Source: JAGTVG01 sp963820995
Lineage (GTDB): Bacteria > Bacteroidota > Bacteroidia > Cytophagales > Cyclobacteriaceae
Length of the DNA: 64,000 bases
Direction: 5' to 3'
Assembly: GCA_963820995.1 (NCBI GenBank)
Contig: CAWGCL010000006.1
Location: 620,001 to 684,000 of the forward strand
This document shows, piece after piece, positions 46,879-56,159 of the stretch. Position 1 is the first letter of the stretch. Every line of letters begins with the position of its first letter. The position numbers and the translations under genes were made by a program. The notes under the pieces are model-generated. The model saw only the letters and a program-made list of their open reading frames with translations, searched no databases and was not told the DNA's origin.

Positions 46879-46940
46879 TTAGCTAAAATAGTTTTATAAG
46901 ACAAAATATTGTTAATATTTTTAGCATTTTGCGCTAAAAA
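46879..46940. promoter_or_regulatory. Candidate operator: TTTTTAGC-N7-GCTAAAAA plus TTAGCTAA upstream of dinB
   Basis: A perfect 8-bp inverted repeat TTTTTAGC (46918-46925) / GCTAAAAA (46933-46940) with a 7-bp spacer lies 34 bases before the dinB ATG. A second palindrome TTAGCTAA is at 46879-46886, and degenerate TTTTAGT copies lie at about 46857-46870. The same half-sites stand in front of the repressor. This is my best candidate for an SOS-type box in this organism. Confidence 0.6.
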
Positions 46941-46973
46941 AACTTAAACGTTTAATTATCGGGCAGATACAAT

Positions 46974-48174
46974 ATGTTATACCCTCCCAAACACAGGTCC
47001 ATCATCCATATGGATCTCGACACGTTTTTTGTATCGGTCGAATGTCTCCGGGACAATCGTCTGAAAGGCAAACCCCTGATCATCGGGGGTTCGGGCGACC
47101 GGGGTGTGGTTGCTGCATGCAGTTATGAGTCCCGGTATTTTGGAGTATATTCAGGTATGCCCATGAGGCTTGCACGTCAGCTCTGTCCTGATGCCATTAT
47201 AATTTCAGGTGACATGGATGCTTATAGTAAGTATTCCCGTTCGAGTCACAGAGATCATCGCCGAATCATCGCCCTTGTTTGAAAAATCTTCTATCGATGA
47301 ATTCTATATCGATGTTACAGGAATGGATCGGTTTTTTGGCTGTTATAAGTGGGGAAGCTGGTTGAGAAAAAGGATCATTCATGAAAGTGGCCTTCCCATA
47401 TCCATGGGATTATCCATCAACAAGCTTGTATCAAAAGTAGCTACCGGCGAATCCAAACCAAATGGGCAACGACATATTCTGGAAGGTCATGAGAAAACAT
47501 TTCTGGACCCACTTCCCATTCGTAAGATCCCCATGGTTGGAGAAAAGACCGGACAGTTTCTTATGGAGATGGGGATCAAGACCGTACATACGCTCAGGTT
47601 GATGCCGATAGAAATGCTCCAGGCAGCATTCGGGAAAAATGGCACGGAACTCTGGAAAAGGGCTAATGGTATAGACCACTCACCGGTAATACCTCATAGT
47701 GAGCAAAAATCCATCTCTACTGAAATGACTTTTGAATCTGACACCATAGATGTAAAAATGATGAAGTCTGTGATCACGGCAATGGTAGAGAAGATAGCCT
47801 TCCAGCTGCGGAAAGAACAAAAGCTTACTTCATGCATTGCAGTTAAAATCCGGTACAGCAATTTCGAAAATGTATCCATGCAACGAAAGATCGCATATAC
47901 TTCATCAGATAAAACATTGATCTATCAGGCACTGGAACTATTTGATAAACTTTATACCAAACGCCTGCTGATACGTCTTGTGGGAGTACGCTTCAGCGGA
48001 CTGGTACATGGCAATTACCAGATCACCCTTTTTGACGATACCATAGGGGATATTAACCTGCATAGCGCCATGGACAGGATGAAGGTGAAATATGGTCCGA
48101 AAAGTGTGATCAGGGCAGTTACTCTGGACACGAGCAACAGAATCAGGATGAACCAGAACCTGTTTAAGGGATAA
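46974..48174 (+). CDS. dinB: DNA polymerase IV, Y family (one frameshift)
   Basis: Translesion DNA polymerase of about 400 residues. The palm has HMDLDTFFVSVE, SYESRYFGVYSGM and the catalytic SIDEFYID; the little-finger and helix-hairpin parts follow (PIRKIPMVGEKTGQFLMEMGI). Two frames meet near 47241-47246 (AYSKYSR to VTEIIAES), and removing one base restores the family sequence. The gene is visibly richer in G and C than its neighbours, which may mean recent transfer. It is preceded by the TTTTAGC operator and divergent from a small protein, with the S24 repressor beyond, so damage-inducible expression is likely. There is no adjacent imuB/dnaE2. Confidence 0.9.
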
Positions 48175-48240
48175 CTGAGGGACCAGGGCATTGTAAAACT
48201 GAGGAAAAGGGGAATTGTGGAATCAGGAAGGATTCTCTGA
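48174..48240. repeat. Degenerate 24-bp tandem repeat after dinB
   Basis: ACTGAGG...ATTGTAAA at 48174 and ACTGAGG...ATTGTGGA at 48198 form two imperfect 24-bp units, followed by a weaker third. It starts at the stop of dinB. Confidence 0.35.
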
Positions 48241-48275
48241 CTAACCATTGGGCCATAAAATTAATATGAATTTTA

Positions 48276-48283
48276 TATCTTTG
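48276..48283 (+). promoter_or_regulatory. Candidate -7 element of the DUF4159 gene
   Basis: TATCTTTG fits TAnnTTTG and lies about 25 bases before the start at 48308. A TTG at 48248-48250 is the only -33 candidate and is somewhat too far away. Confidence 0.45.
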
Positions 48284-48307
48284 ATACTGGTTCAAAATAA
48301 ACCGTCA

Positions 48308-48974
48308 TTGAAAAAAACAAAAGCTATATTATTTCTAGTATTTCTTCTCCTTGCAGGGTATAGCCCAGGTCCATTCACAGGGAATTAAAATTGCAAAACT
48401 AAAGTATAATGGTGGGGGCGATTGGTACGCAAATAAAACAGCACTCCCTAATCTGATCAACTATTGTAACAGCAAACTTAATATGGGTCTGGCGTTGGAG
48501 GAAGATATTGTGGAAGTTGGGAGTACTGATCTTTTTCTATATCCTTATATATATATGACTGGTCATGGCAATGTTGTTTTTTCAACCCAGGAAGCTGAAA
48601 ACCTGAGAAATTATTTAATTGGCGGGGGATTTCTCCATATTGATGATAATTATGGTCTGGACCAGTTCGTGCGGCTCGAAATGAAAAAGGTCTTCCCTGA
48701 ACTGGAATTCATTGAACTACCCTACTCGCATCCGATTTACACGCAAAAGTATAATTTCCCAAAAGGATTGCCTAAAATCCATGAACACGATGGCAAACCT
48801 TCACAGGGCTTTGCACTTATTCATGAAGGGAAAGTAGTATGCTTCTACTCATATGAATGCGATCTTGGGAATGGCTGGGAAGACCAGAGCATATACAATG
48901 ATCCGGAAGAATTGCGATTGGAAGCCCTGAAAATGGGTGCGAATATATTGACTTTTGCTTTTACCCAATATTGA
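48308..48974 (+). CDS. DUF4159 family exported protein (one frameshift in the signal)
   Basis: Protein of about 222 residues with the DUF4159 core: KIAKLKYNGGGDWYANKTALPNL, YPYIYMTGHGNVVFS, GGGFLHIDDNYGLD, EMKKVFPELEFIELPYSHPIY, LPKIHEHDGKPSQGF and DLGNGWEDQ. The fold resembles a glutamine-amidotransferase-like domain. The first in-frame codon at 48351 leaves no export signal. A frame from 48308 (KKTKAILFLVFLLLAG) is a good signal peptide joined by a one-base slip near 48350. The start would be a TTG, or an ATG if the T at 48308 or 48309 is an error. Function not established; related proteins often sit beside MoxR/DUF58 clusters, but none is here. Confidence 0.8.
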
Positions 48975-48980
48975 TCAATT

Positions 48981-50540
48981 CTAATATAGAGTATTCTCAA
49001 AATGTAATATTGAGGCCCTCTTCTTTTCGATTTCCTCCGCATTATTAACCTTCTGAATGGTTAATACATTTTGAAGATACATAGCCCCAACCAGAACGTC
49101 AAGGTCGCCATCCATATCAAAATCTCCTGTTGTAATCGTATTCCACTGGTTATCACTGGAAGCACTAAATGAGTAGGGCTTATAATTATAGAGCCCACGA
49201 CATTCAAAATACATAATGCCCCTTTCCGGATTATTATTCATGTCGGCAAAATTGGCAGCGACCATCATATCCAGATCTCCATCACCGTCATAGTCATTAA
49301 CATCTGCTTTAGCTGCGCCATATATGGAGAAAAAATATTTCTGGGAGAAATTATTATTCCCATCATTTTCGAGTATCCGGATTCCATGATATGGTTTCAA
49401 GATCATGGAATAATCAAAATTATCACCACAAACATATAGGATATCGATATGACCATCATTGTTGAAATCCTGAAGATCTATAAACATGGAACCATACACA
49501 GCGGGATACCTTTCAACAATTTTCATATTATTGACACTAAAATTTCCCTTTCCATCATTATAATAAATTACAATTCGCTCATCACCTTGAGCAAAAAGAA
49601 CAATGACATCATCAAACCCATCTTTATTAAAGTCATAAGCTTCCATCGAAATAGACCCAGGAATTTCTTCAATTACTTGTTGCGTGAATTCTTCCGATGA
49701 AGTGCCCCTGTAGAAAGATAGCCGTCCAATATCATTTCCATATTCGCAAACCAGATAATCAGGTATTCCATCTCCCGAAAAGTCCTTGTGTATACTTCTG
49801 ACAGGTCTGAATAAAGAATCTAAAATCACATCGATGGATTCCGGGTCAAAATGCATTGACTCTTCATGTCTCAAGATCGTTCCTTTATTCTGATTATTCG
49901 GATGCAATATTCCTGGAAGTGTAACATCAAATCCATTTTCCAGTATCGTCATATCAGTTGGAGGGCTATCCAGTATTAGCTTTTGTTCTATATTACCAGT
50001 TATATCTAATTTGTATAAAGTATTTGCCATCCCATCAGCAGCAAAAACTTTCTCTGATATTGAATCATACATTAACATAGTAATAATGGAACTCCCCGAT
50101 AGACTATTCGTGAAATTCGAAACCTTGAACATCGGTGGGTCAATCTCAGGTTCAACACTTAAAATGGCTTTAGGCATTTCCTTTGGACTTCTTTCGATAA
50201 AATATGCAACAATCTTTTCCCATTCCAATTGCTCCATCACTGGTTGGTCCAATTGCCAGATCGGACTAATCTCCGGATAATGTAAAATAGAATGATGATC
50301 CATCCCAAGCCTGCGTCCCATTCTAGGCAAAACATTTAATTGCCAGGTATCTTTATCTAAAAGCGTGGGAGGAGTAAATACATGACAGGAAGTACAATGA
50401 ATCTGAGCTAACTCTCCACCCTCATGAAGGATATCATCATCTATCCGGCCTCGCTTTGAATTGCAACCGAATATTATAATCGAAATAAAAAGTACCGGGT
50501 ATAGTCTTCTGTATATAAAAAAATTTGGCTTCAATAACAT
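48981..50540 (-). CDS. Lipoprotein with c-type heme motif and VCBS/FG-GAP propeller
   Basis: Lipoprotein of 519 residues. The lipobox is IIFGC (Cys26); a c-type heme site CTSCH follows at 49-53 in a small cytochrome-like domain up to about residue 115. The rest is a seven-bladed-like propeller of VCBS/FG-GAP repeats with calcium-type motifs DFNKDGFDD, DFNNDGHID, DYDGDGDLD and DFDMDGDLD. The arrangement of cytochrome c plus FG-GAP is common in uncharacterised Bacteroidota and Planctomycetes surface proteins. A redox role coupled to carbohydrate or metal binding is only inference. Convergent with the DUF4159 gene; only 6 bases separate them. Confidence 0.8.
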   Translation of the reverse strand: MLLKPNFFIYRRLYPVLFISIIIFGCNSKRGRIDDDILHEGGELAQIHCTSCHVFTPPTLLDKDTWQLNVLPRMGRRLGMDHHSILHYPEISPIWQLDQPVMEQLEWEKIVAYFIERSPKEMPKAILSVEPEIDPPMFKVSNFTNSLSGSSIITMLMYDSISEKVFAADGMANTLYKLDITGNIEQKLILDSPPTDMTILENGFDVTLPGILHPNNQNKGTILRHEESMHFDPESIDVILDSLFRPVRSIHKDFSGDGIPDYLVCEYGNDIGRLSFYRGTSSEEFTQQVIEEIPGSISMEAYDFNKDGFDDVIVLFAQGDERIVIYYNDGKGNFSVNNMKIVERYPAVYGSMFIDLQDFNNDGHIDILYVCGDNFDYSMILKPYHGIRILENDGNNNFSQKYFFSIYGAAKADVNDYDGDGDLDMMVAANFADMNNNPERGIMYFECRGLYNYKPYSFSASSDNQWNTITTGDFDMDGDLDVLVGAMYLQNVLTIQKVNNAEEIEKKRASILHFENTLY

Positions 50541-50708
50541 ATCTCCATAAGTTCAATAACAAATATAGTATTGTGACCTTACTTCAGGATATAGATTCCC
50601 TCATATATTTCATAGAAATGTAAAATTTATACATTTTTTATAAATTAACTAATCTTTTAGTTGCAAAACTAAAACCTTAGTTGTATGTTTACGTAGAAAT
50701 TAGATATA

Positions 50709-51090
50709 ATGGATATTAAAGAACTTACAAAAGCGGAAGAGCAGGTAATGCAGATCCTTTGGGAGATAAAAAAAGGATTCGTGAAGGAGGTAATAGAAAA
50801 AATGCCCGAACCGAAACCTGCCTATAATACGGTATCCACCATTATCCGGATTCTTGAAAAAAAAGGATTTGTTGGATACAACTCTTTTGGTAAAACTCAT
50901 GAATATTTCCCGTTAATAGCAAAAGATGAATACCGTAGCTTCTTCCTAAGAAATTTCATGGGCAATTATTTTGGCGGATCCATCAAAAATCTGGTTTCAT
51001 TTTTTGCCCGTGAAAATGACTATGGATTTAAATGATATGGAAGAAATAATGAAATATGTTGAGGAGGATCTAAAATCGGATAAAGAATGA
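50709..51090 (+). CDS. BlaI/MecI/CopY-family transcriptional repressor (one frameshift)
   Basis: Winged-helix repressor of about 126 residues. Typical features: LTKAEEQVMQILWEIKKGFVKEVIEKM, AYNTVSTIIRILEKKGFVGY and EYFPLIAKDEYRS. The in-frame stop at 51035 cuts the C-terminal dimerisation helix. One base out of frame from about 51020, MDLNDMEEIMKYVEEDLKSDKE completes the normal end, with the TGA at 51088-51090 overlapping the ATG of the BlaR1 gene. So the gene is intact apart from one indel. It should be inactivated through cleavage triggered by the partner BlaR1-like protein. Confidence 0.87.
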
Positions 51091-52634
51091 ATGAGATATT
51101 AAAATATCTGATAGAAACTAGCATCATCATCAGTGTATTTTATCTGATATATATTTCAGTATATCTAGGAGATAAAAATTCAATGTTTAACCGTATTTAC
51201 CTGATATCAAGTTCATTCCTGGCAGTAATCCTTCCTGTTTTAAGGTTCCCCATTTTAGGTGGACAGAAAATTGAGTATTCAAATTCCATACATCACGCGA
51301 TCCAGCTCCCTGAAATTATTATAAGTGATGGGAATGCCAGTATAGCTTCGCAATCTCCGTTTAATCTTACTTTTGCCATTTCCCTAATATATATTACGGG
51401 ATTGGTATTTTTCTTTAGCCGGTTTCTATATGAATTATATTTCACTTTTAAACACATCAGGGTTAACTCCCACAAATCTCAGAAGGCTGAAAAATATACA
51501 ATAATAAAAACGAAAGGAGAACTGCCAACAAGCAGTTTTTACAAATACCTATTCTGGGACGATACTCAGAATTTAAATGAAAAAGAATCCAACTTCATTA
51601 TTAAACATGAAGAAGGTCATATACGTCAAAAGCATACATTTGACTTAATTTATCTGGAAATTTTGCGCATTATTTTCTGGTTTAATCCAATTTTTCATGG
51701 TTACAAAAAGGCCATGCTGAGTGTTCATGAATTTCTTGCTGATGAATTTGCTTTAGCAAATACCAATCAGCATGGTTTCATTGCACTACTAGGCCGACAG
51801 GTTCTGCAAAAACACAACCTGACTTTAAGTAATCATTTTAGTAAATCTCAAACGGTAAAAAGAATCAAAATGATCAAATCAGAAAAAAAGAAGCCAGCTG
51901 TTCTCAGATGGACAGTAATGGTTTCCGTTGTTATTGCCATGTTTTACTTCTTTTCATGTGAACAGGGCTATACTTTGAACGAAATGGCACAAGCTGACAA
52001 GGACCTTCCTGTCCTTGGAAATGGCTGGTCCTACGAATCTTTAGAGTCCTTGTCGCCAGGGATTTCTGAAAAATTAAATAAACTCAAGGAAGAATATCCT
52101 TCAACTGAGTTTTATGTAGCTAAAGGTGCACAAGGAAATGTGTCCGATTTCAATTTTAATGATATTTTGGAAAAGTACTCCTTTCAATCATTCTATCTTA
52201 CAAGTGAAACAGACTATGTATATGTGGTTTTAGGCAAGATAGACAAAGAACAATTAGAAGTATCTACTCCAGAAGATATTATTGGCATTGAGGGAGAGGA
52301 GATTTTTAAGATCGTTGAGGAACAGCCCGTTCCAATTGGAGGCTTGCCAGGATATTATAAGTATATATCGGAGAATCTGAAGTACCCTGAAGAAGCCCGA
52401 AATCAAGGAATTCAGGGAAAAGTATTTATCGAATTCATTGTCACCAAAGATGGCAGAGTGGCCAATGTAAAATGTCTTAGGGGTATTGGTCAATTATGCG
52501 ATGACGAAGCTGTCAGAGTCATAAAAAACAGCCCTCTATGGATTCCAGGAATCGAAAAAGGACAAAAAGTGAATGTCAGGTTGGTCCTGCCCATCACTTT
52601 CAAGCTGGGTGGTTCTGGAGAGAAAAAGGAATAG
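51087..52634 (+). CDS. BlaR1-type M56 membrane protease fused to a TonB C-terminal domain
   Basis: Membrane protein of 515 residues, the usual partner of BlaI. Three or four hydrophobic segments are followed by a gluzincin HEEGH with downstream HEFLADE, the M56 zinc site. A last membrane segment (TVMVSVVIAMFYFFSC) leads to a periplasmic tail; its final 90 residues (YPEEARNQGIQGKVFIEFIVTKDGRVANV... LVLPITFKL) are a TonB C-terminal domain. This fusion replaces the penicillin-binding sensor. No beta-lactamase or drug target gene is nearby, so the signal is unknown and probably not a beta-lactam. Start overlaps the end of blaI. Confidence 0.88.
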   Translation: MNEILKYLIETSIIISVFYLIYISVYLGDKNSMFNRIYLISSSFLAVILPVLRFPILGGQKIEYSNSIHHAIQLPEIIISDGNASIASQSPFNLTFAISLIYITGLVFFFSRFLYELYFTFKHIRVNSHKSQKAEKYTIIKTKGELPTSSFYKYLFWDDTQNLNEKESNFIIKHEEGHIRQKHTFDLIYLEILRIIFWFNPIFHGYKKAMLSVHEFLADEFALANTNQHGFIALLGRQVLQKHNLTLSNHFSKSQTVKRIKMIKSEKKKPAVLRWTVMVSVVIAMFYFFSCEQGYTLNEMAQADKDLPVLGNGWSYESLESLSPGISEKLNKLKEEYPSTEFYVAKGAQGNVSDFNFNDILEKYSFQSFYLTSETDYVYVVLGKIDKEQLEVSTPEDIIGIEGEEIFKIVEEQPVPIGGLPGYYKYISENLKYPEEARNQGIQGKVFIEFIVTKDGRVANVKCLRGIGQLCDDEAVRVIKNSPLWIPGIEKGQKVNVRLVLPITFKLGGSGEKKE

Positions 52635-52759
52635 TATTCTTAAGTATAACATATACAATTTGAATTATAGAAATTATCCCTATATTTTGGAGGGATAATT
52701 TCTATTGTTGATGAACAATTTGATAGCAAATCTGACTCACCCTCTTTATACCTCTTACA

Positions 52760-53110
52760 CTACTCCGTAATTTTATATCCCGGTATGAGTCTTTCAAATA
52801 CTTGCACGTCGTATACTGCAACCACTGATACACCATTGGCAAACATAAGAATATCCACTACATCAAAAGTTACACCAAGTATATAAATGCCAAAGGCCTG
52901 CATGATCTCTGTAAATGTTGCCAGCGAAAAAATGATAAGTGCTTTAACATACCGTTTCCTTAAAAACCGGATCTGAATATCATTCAGGCAAAGCAAAAAA
53001 TAAAATGCAATTGGGACCAGAATATCAGATGCATAACTGTAATATAAAATATAGAGATCCCCATTTAGATAACTACCTAAACGAAAGATATGAGCAGAAG
53101 CTATTATCAA
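52760..53110 (-). CDS. VanZ-like small membrane protein
   Basis: Membrane protein of 116 residues with three or four hydrophobic segments and the pattern YASDILVPIAFYFLLC, then EIMQAFGIYILGVTFDVVDILMFANG, which matches the VanZ-like core (the E-x-x-Q and D-x-x-D signature). The first helix may be incomplete because the start is close to the sequence border of an upstream AT-rich gap; no frame extension is evident. VanZ-like proteins are of uncertain function, not necessarily linked to glycopeptide resistance. Located downstream of the Fe-ADH gene on the same strand. Confidence 0.7.
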   Translation of the reverse strand: MIIASAHIFRLGSYLNGDLYILYYSYASDILVPIAFYFLLCLNDIQIRFLRKRYVKALIIFSLATFTEIMQAFGIYILGVTFDVVDILMFANGVSVVAVYDVQVFERLIPGYKITE

Positions 53111-53222
53111 AATTATGACTCACCGAGTTGATTTCCTGACAATTCGATTTTTTTAAAGGATCCTGATCAAATTTGTTTGCGATTTTAAATAGTTTATGTA
53201 TTTAGATCTCCAAATCCCAGGA

Positions 53223-54393
53223 TTATACTGTTTTGATCAGAATTTCTTTCATGTCTTCCTTCAAGAGTTTAACTGGATTGTTTTTGTTTGAGGTATTATC
53301 GACAATACCATCCATATCATCCGGTATTAATCCGAAAGTTCTCAGTTTTGGCAATCTGAATTTTAAGCTCAAGTCATAAATTTTATTGATAAGAAATTCG
53401 GCGTAAAACATTCCGTCCATATCTGATGACCCATGGAAAATTTTACCAATCCTCGCATATTTCTGAACCGCTGGATCATCGGGATTCTCTTTTAAAAGCT
53501 TGTTTAACGTTATTTCATTCGCATATGCCCATTAATGAAGCGCATACCAATCCGTGGGGTATATCAATCTTCCCTCCTATTGATGAAGCAAAGCCATGAA
53601 CCACACCCAATCCGGCATTTGCAAGGGTAATTCCTGAACAAAATGCCGCATAAGCCATTCCAGATCTGGCCTCAAGGTCGGAACCATCATCCACCGCTCG
53701 CTCCAGATACTTTTGAACCATTTCCAGTCCCGATAAAGCAATTGCATCAGTTAAAGGATTTGAAGTAGTTGACAGGTAACTTTCCAAAAGTTGTGTAAAG
53801 GCATCCATCCCGCTCCAGGCAGTAATGTTTTCGGGGCAATGAACGGTTAATTCCGGATCTATCAATGCCATATCCGGAATAAAATTATCATGGCGTAACG
53901 ATTTTTTAAAGCCATAAATGCCAACACGACTAATAACTGCATTTTTTGTGGCTTCACTCCCCGTTCCGGATGTTGTTGGAAGAGCGAAAAAAGGAATTTT
54001 TACACCTGTATGAATGCTCCCATCACCAACACCTTCAAGGTACTTAATAATACTTTCTTTTAATGGAAGCATAGCTGAAATAGCCTTACCGGCATCAAGT
54101 GTACTTCCTCCACCTATTGCAACTATAACATCAGGATTAAAATTACCAAATGTTTTTACAGCTTCATCAATGATTTCTGGCGCAGGTTCTTTGCCAATTC
54201 TTACAGTTTCACAGATTATCTGATTCCTCTTAAAAGACTTAGAAAGGACATCCCAATTATTGGATTCCAGAAATGATGATCCCCCGGAAACAAGCAATAC
54301 TTTCTGTCCAAAATCAAGGATTTTCTCTGTCAACAATTGGCGCTTCCCAATTCCAAATTCGACAATACGAGGCAATAAAACTTTAAAATTCAT
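53223..54393 (-). CDS. Iron-containing alcohol dehydrogenase (one frameshift)
   Basis: Group III alcohol dehydrogenase of about 390 residues. The first frame has VIAIGGGSTLDAGKAISAML, ALPTTSGTGSEATKNAV, and the iron-site histidines in VVHGFASSIGG and DIPHGLVCA. It ends abnormally at 53515 (MGICE). One base out of frame, ANEITLNKLLKENPDDP and then SSDMDGMFYAEF continue the known domain to 53223. The slip is near 53518-53523. I start at the ATG at 54393, overlapping the stop of the ABM gene; the earlier TTG at 54399 is rejected. The substrate is likely an aldehyde or short alcohol. Confidence 0.88.
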
Positions 54394-54701
54394 TACCAAA
54401 GCTCTTTATCCATAGGAGCAAGTATTTGGTGCTTAACACCTTTTCGCGGTTGAGCCATCCAATCGGCAACTTTTTCCCGCCAGGTTAGATACTGCGGGGT
54501 TTTTTTATGTTCAGAAGAAGCTTCTTCAGACTCATAAGCTTCATATAAAACAAACTTAGAAGGATCCGCGTCATCCTGCAAAACATCAAAGCGGAGATTT
54601 CCCGGCTCCTTAATGGATTCCTTATGATTTTCGATGGAGGCTATTTTAAAGTCCTCAATGTGCTGTTCCTTAACCCAGACATGTACGAAAGTAACTATCA
54701 T
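54393..54701 (-). CDS. ABM-domain (LsrG/YgiN-like) monooxygenase
   Basis: Small dimeric ferredoxin-like protein of 102 residues. Typical strands are VTFVHVWVKEQHIEDFKIAS, NLRFDVLQDDADPSKFVLYEAY and the HKKTPQYLTW stretch with the conserved His/Trp. Its stop overlaps the start of the iron alcohol dehydrogenase, so the two are translationally coupled. Members act as cofactor-free monooxygenases or isomerases such as LsrG. With the dehydrogenase it suggests oxidation of an unstable small carbonyl, but the substrate is unknown. Confidence 0.82.
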   Translation of the reverse strand: MIVTFVHVWVKEQHIEDFKIASIENHKESIKEPGNLRFDVLQDDADPSKFVLYEAYESEEASSEHKKTPQYLTWREKVADWMAQPRKGVKHQILAPMDKELW

Positions 54702-54956
54702 GATTATAAATTAAGAAATTATGTGGTTAAAAATGGATCAAATTCAAGCTTTACAATATATATTTAATAATAAATAAAAAAAACTAATAGTAACAGGATT
54801 AGATTATTACACAGGTACATTAGTTCACAATCCGCCAGGATTTAATAATTTAGAGTACAAAATATTTTAAGTCTAGCAAAAAAAAACATCAATTCTAGAA
54901 ATTATCTTCTAATAAAATGTGTTTTAGAAGTAGTAGGATCCAAAACCATTGATGCC

Positions 54957-56159
54957 ATGAAAAATAAAATGACTTTCGCAATTCTAATTCTATTTGTGCT
55001 TCCAATATTTTGTGAGGCTCAATTAAAGGATAAATTTAAACGTAAAACTGAAGATGCTGTTGAGGAAGGGGTTAATAGTCTTTTTGGTAATAAGAAAAAA
55101 GAAAAGGAGAATTCTGAAGCAGATAAGAAGGAGGAAACAGGATCGAATACGGATGAAAATTCTCAGAAAACTGCCACAACAACGGAAGAAGAAAAAGCTG
55201 TATTAAAGTGGGCCAAGTATGATTTTGTCCCAGGTGACCAGATCATTTTTGAAGATGATTTGCAGTTTGAAGAAAACGGTGAGTTCCCTTCCAGGTGGGA
55301 TTTAGTGGCCGGGAACGCAGAAGTAGCTGAATTTGGTGGAGATATGGTAATCATGATGAGGGATGGTCATCCAGCTATTATCCCCTATTTTAAGGACTCA
55401 CAAAGTGACTATCTCCCTGATGTGTTCACCATTGAATTTGATCTGTATTATCCTGGCAGTGGAACATTTGAAACTCATCTGTATGATAGGAAAAACCAGA
55501 AATCAGGAAGTCCTACCGGATATACGAGTATAGATATATATCAAAATGAGATGCGGATGGCCTCTTTTAAAAGTAAACTACCTGATGAAAATATTGAAAA
55601 AGCCCGATGGATGCATATAGCCATTGCCTATACTAATGGAAAATTAAAAGCATATATGGATGAAACCCGGCTATTAAACATTCCCAGAATTGATTTTGAT
55701 CCAAAAGGCCTAACCTTATATACATATCATGCAAGAAATGACAATCTATACTATATCAAAAACATTCGCATAGCAAAAGGGGGCGTGAAATACTATGACC
55801 GCATCATGGAAGATGGCAAGATCATTGCAAATGGCATCCGGTTTGATGTAAACAAGTCAACCTTGAAACCTGAATCAATGGGTATCATAAACGAGATCTA
55901 TTCATTATTGGAAAAATATCCGGATCTGAAATTCAGTGTGGAAGGGCATACCGACAGCGACGGAGATGATGCATTTAACCAGACTTTATCGGAAGAAAGG
56001 GCCAAAACAGTAATGGATAAATTAATTTCAATGGGTATTAATCAAGATAGATTAAGCTATAAAGGGCTCGGTGAAACCGCACCACTAACCTCAAATGATA
56101 CAGCTGAAGGAAAAGCGGAAAACAGACGCGTTGAATTTGTCAGAATGGAAAATTTATAA
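54957..56159 (+). CDS. OmpA-family exported protein with a lectin-like middle domain
   Basis: Exported protein of 400 residues. A signal peptide (FAILILFVLPIFCEAQ) leads into a Lys/Glu-rich linker (about 30-80), a concanavalin-like beta sandwich (about 95-270: VFTIEFDLYYPGSG, ARWMHIAIAYTNGKLKAYMD, RIAKGG) and a C-terminal OmpA peptidoglycan-binding domain (GIRFDVNKSTLKPES, VEGHTDSDGDD, NQTLSEERAKTVMDKLISMGI, NRRVEF). The OmpA motif residues Asp and Arg are in place. It likely anchors to peptidoglycan. The lectin-like part may bind carbohydrate. The degenerate 16-bp repeat array begins just behind the stop. Confidence 0.85.
   Translation: MKNKMTFAILILFVLPIFCEAQLKDKFKRKTEDAVEEGVNSLFGNKKKEKENSEADKKEETGSNTDENSQKTATTTEEEKAVLKWAKYDFVPGDQIIFEDDLQFEENGEFPSRWDLVAGNAEVAEFGGDMVIMMRDGHPAIIPYFKDSQSDYLPDVFTIEFDLYYPGSGTFETHLYDRKNQKSGSPTGYTSIDIYQNEMRMASFKSKLPDENIEKARWMHIAIAYTNGKLKAYMDETRLLNIPRIDFDPKGLTLYTYHARNDNLYYIKNIRIAKGGVKYYDRIMEDGKIIANGIRFDVNKSTLKPESMGIINEIYSLLEKYPDLKFSVEGHTDSDGDDAFNQTLSEERAKTVMDKLISMGINQDRLSYKGLGETAPLTSNDTAEGKAENRRVEFVRMENL

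Noticed and set aside
51087..52634. Beta-lactam resistance locus
   Set aside because: The BlaR1-like protein lacks a penicillin-binding sensor and no beta-lactamase is near.
52760..53110. Glycopeptide (vanZ) resistance
   Set aside because: VanZ-like proteins are widespread without resistance function, and no van genes accompany it.
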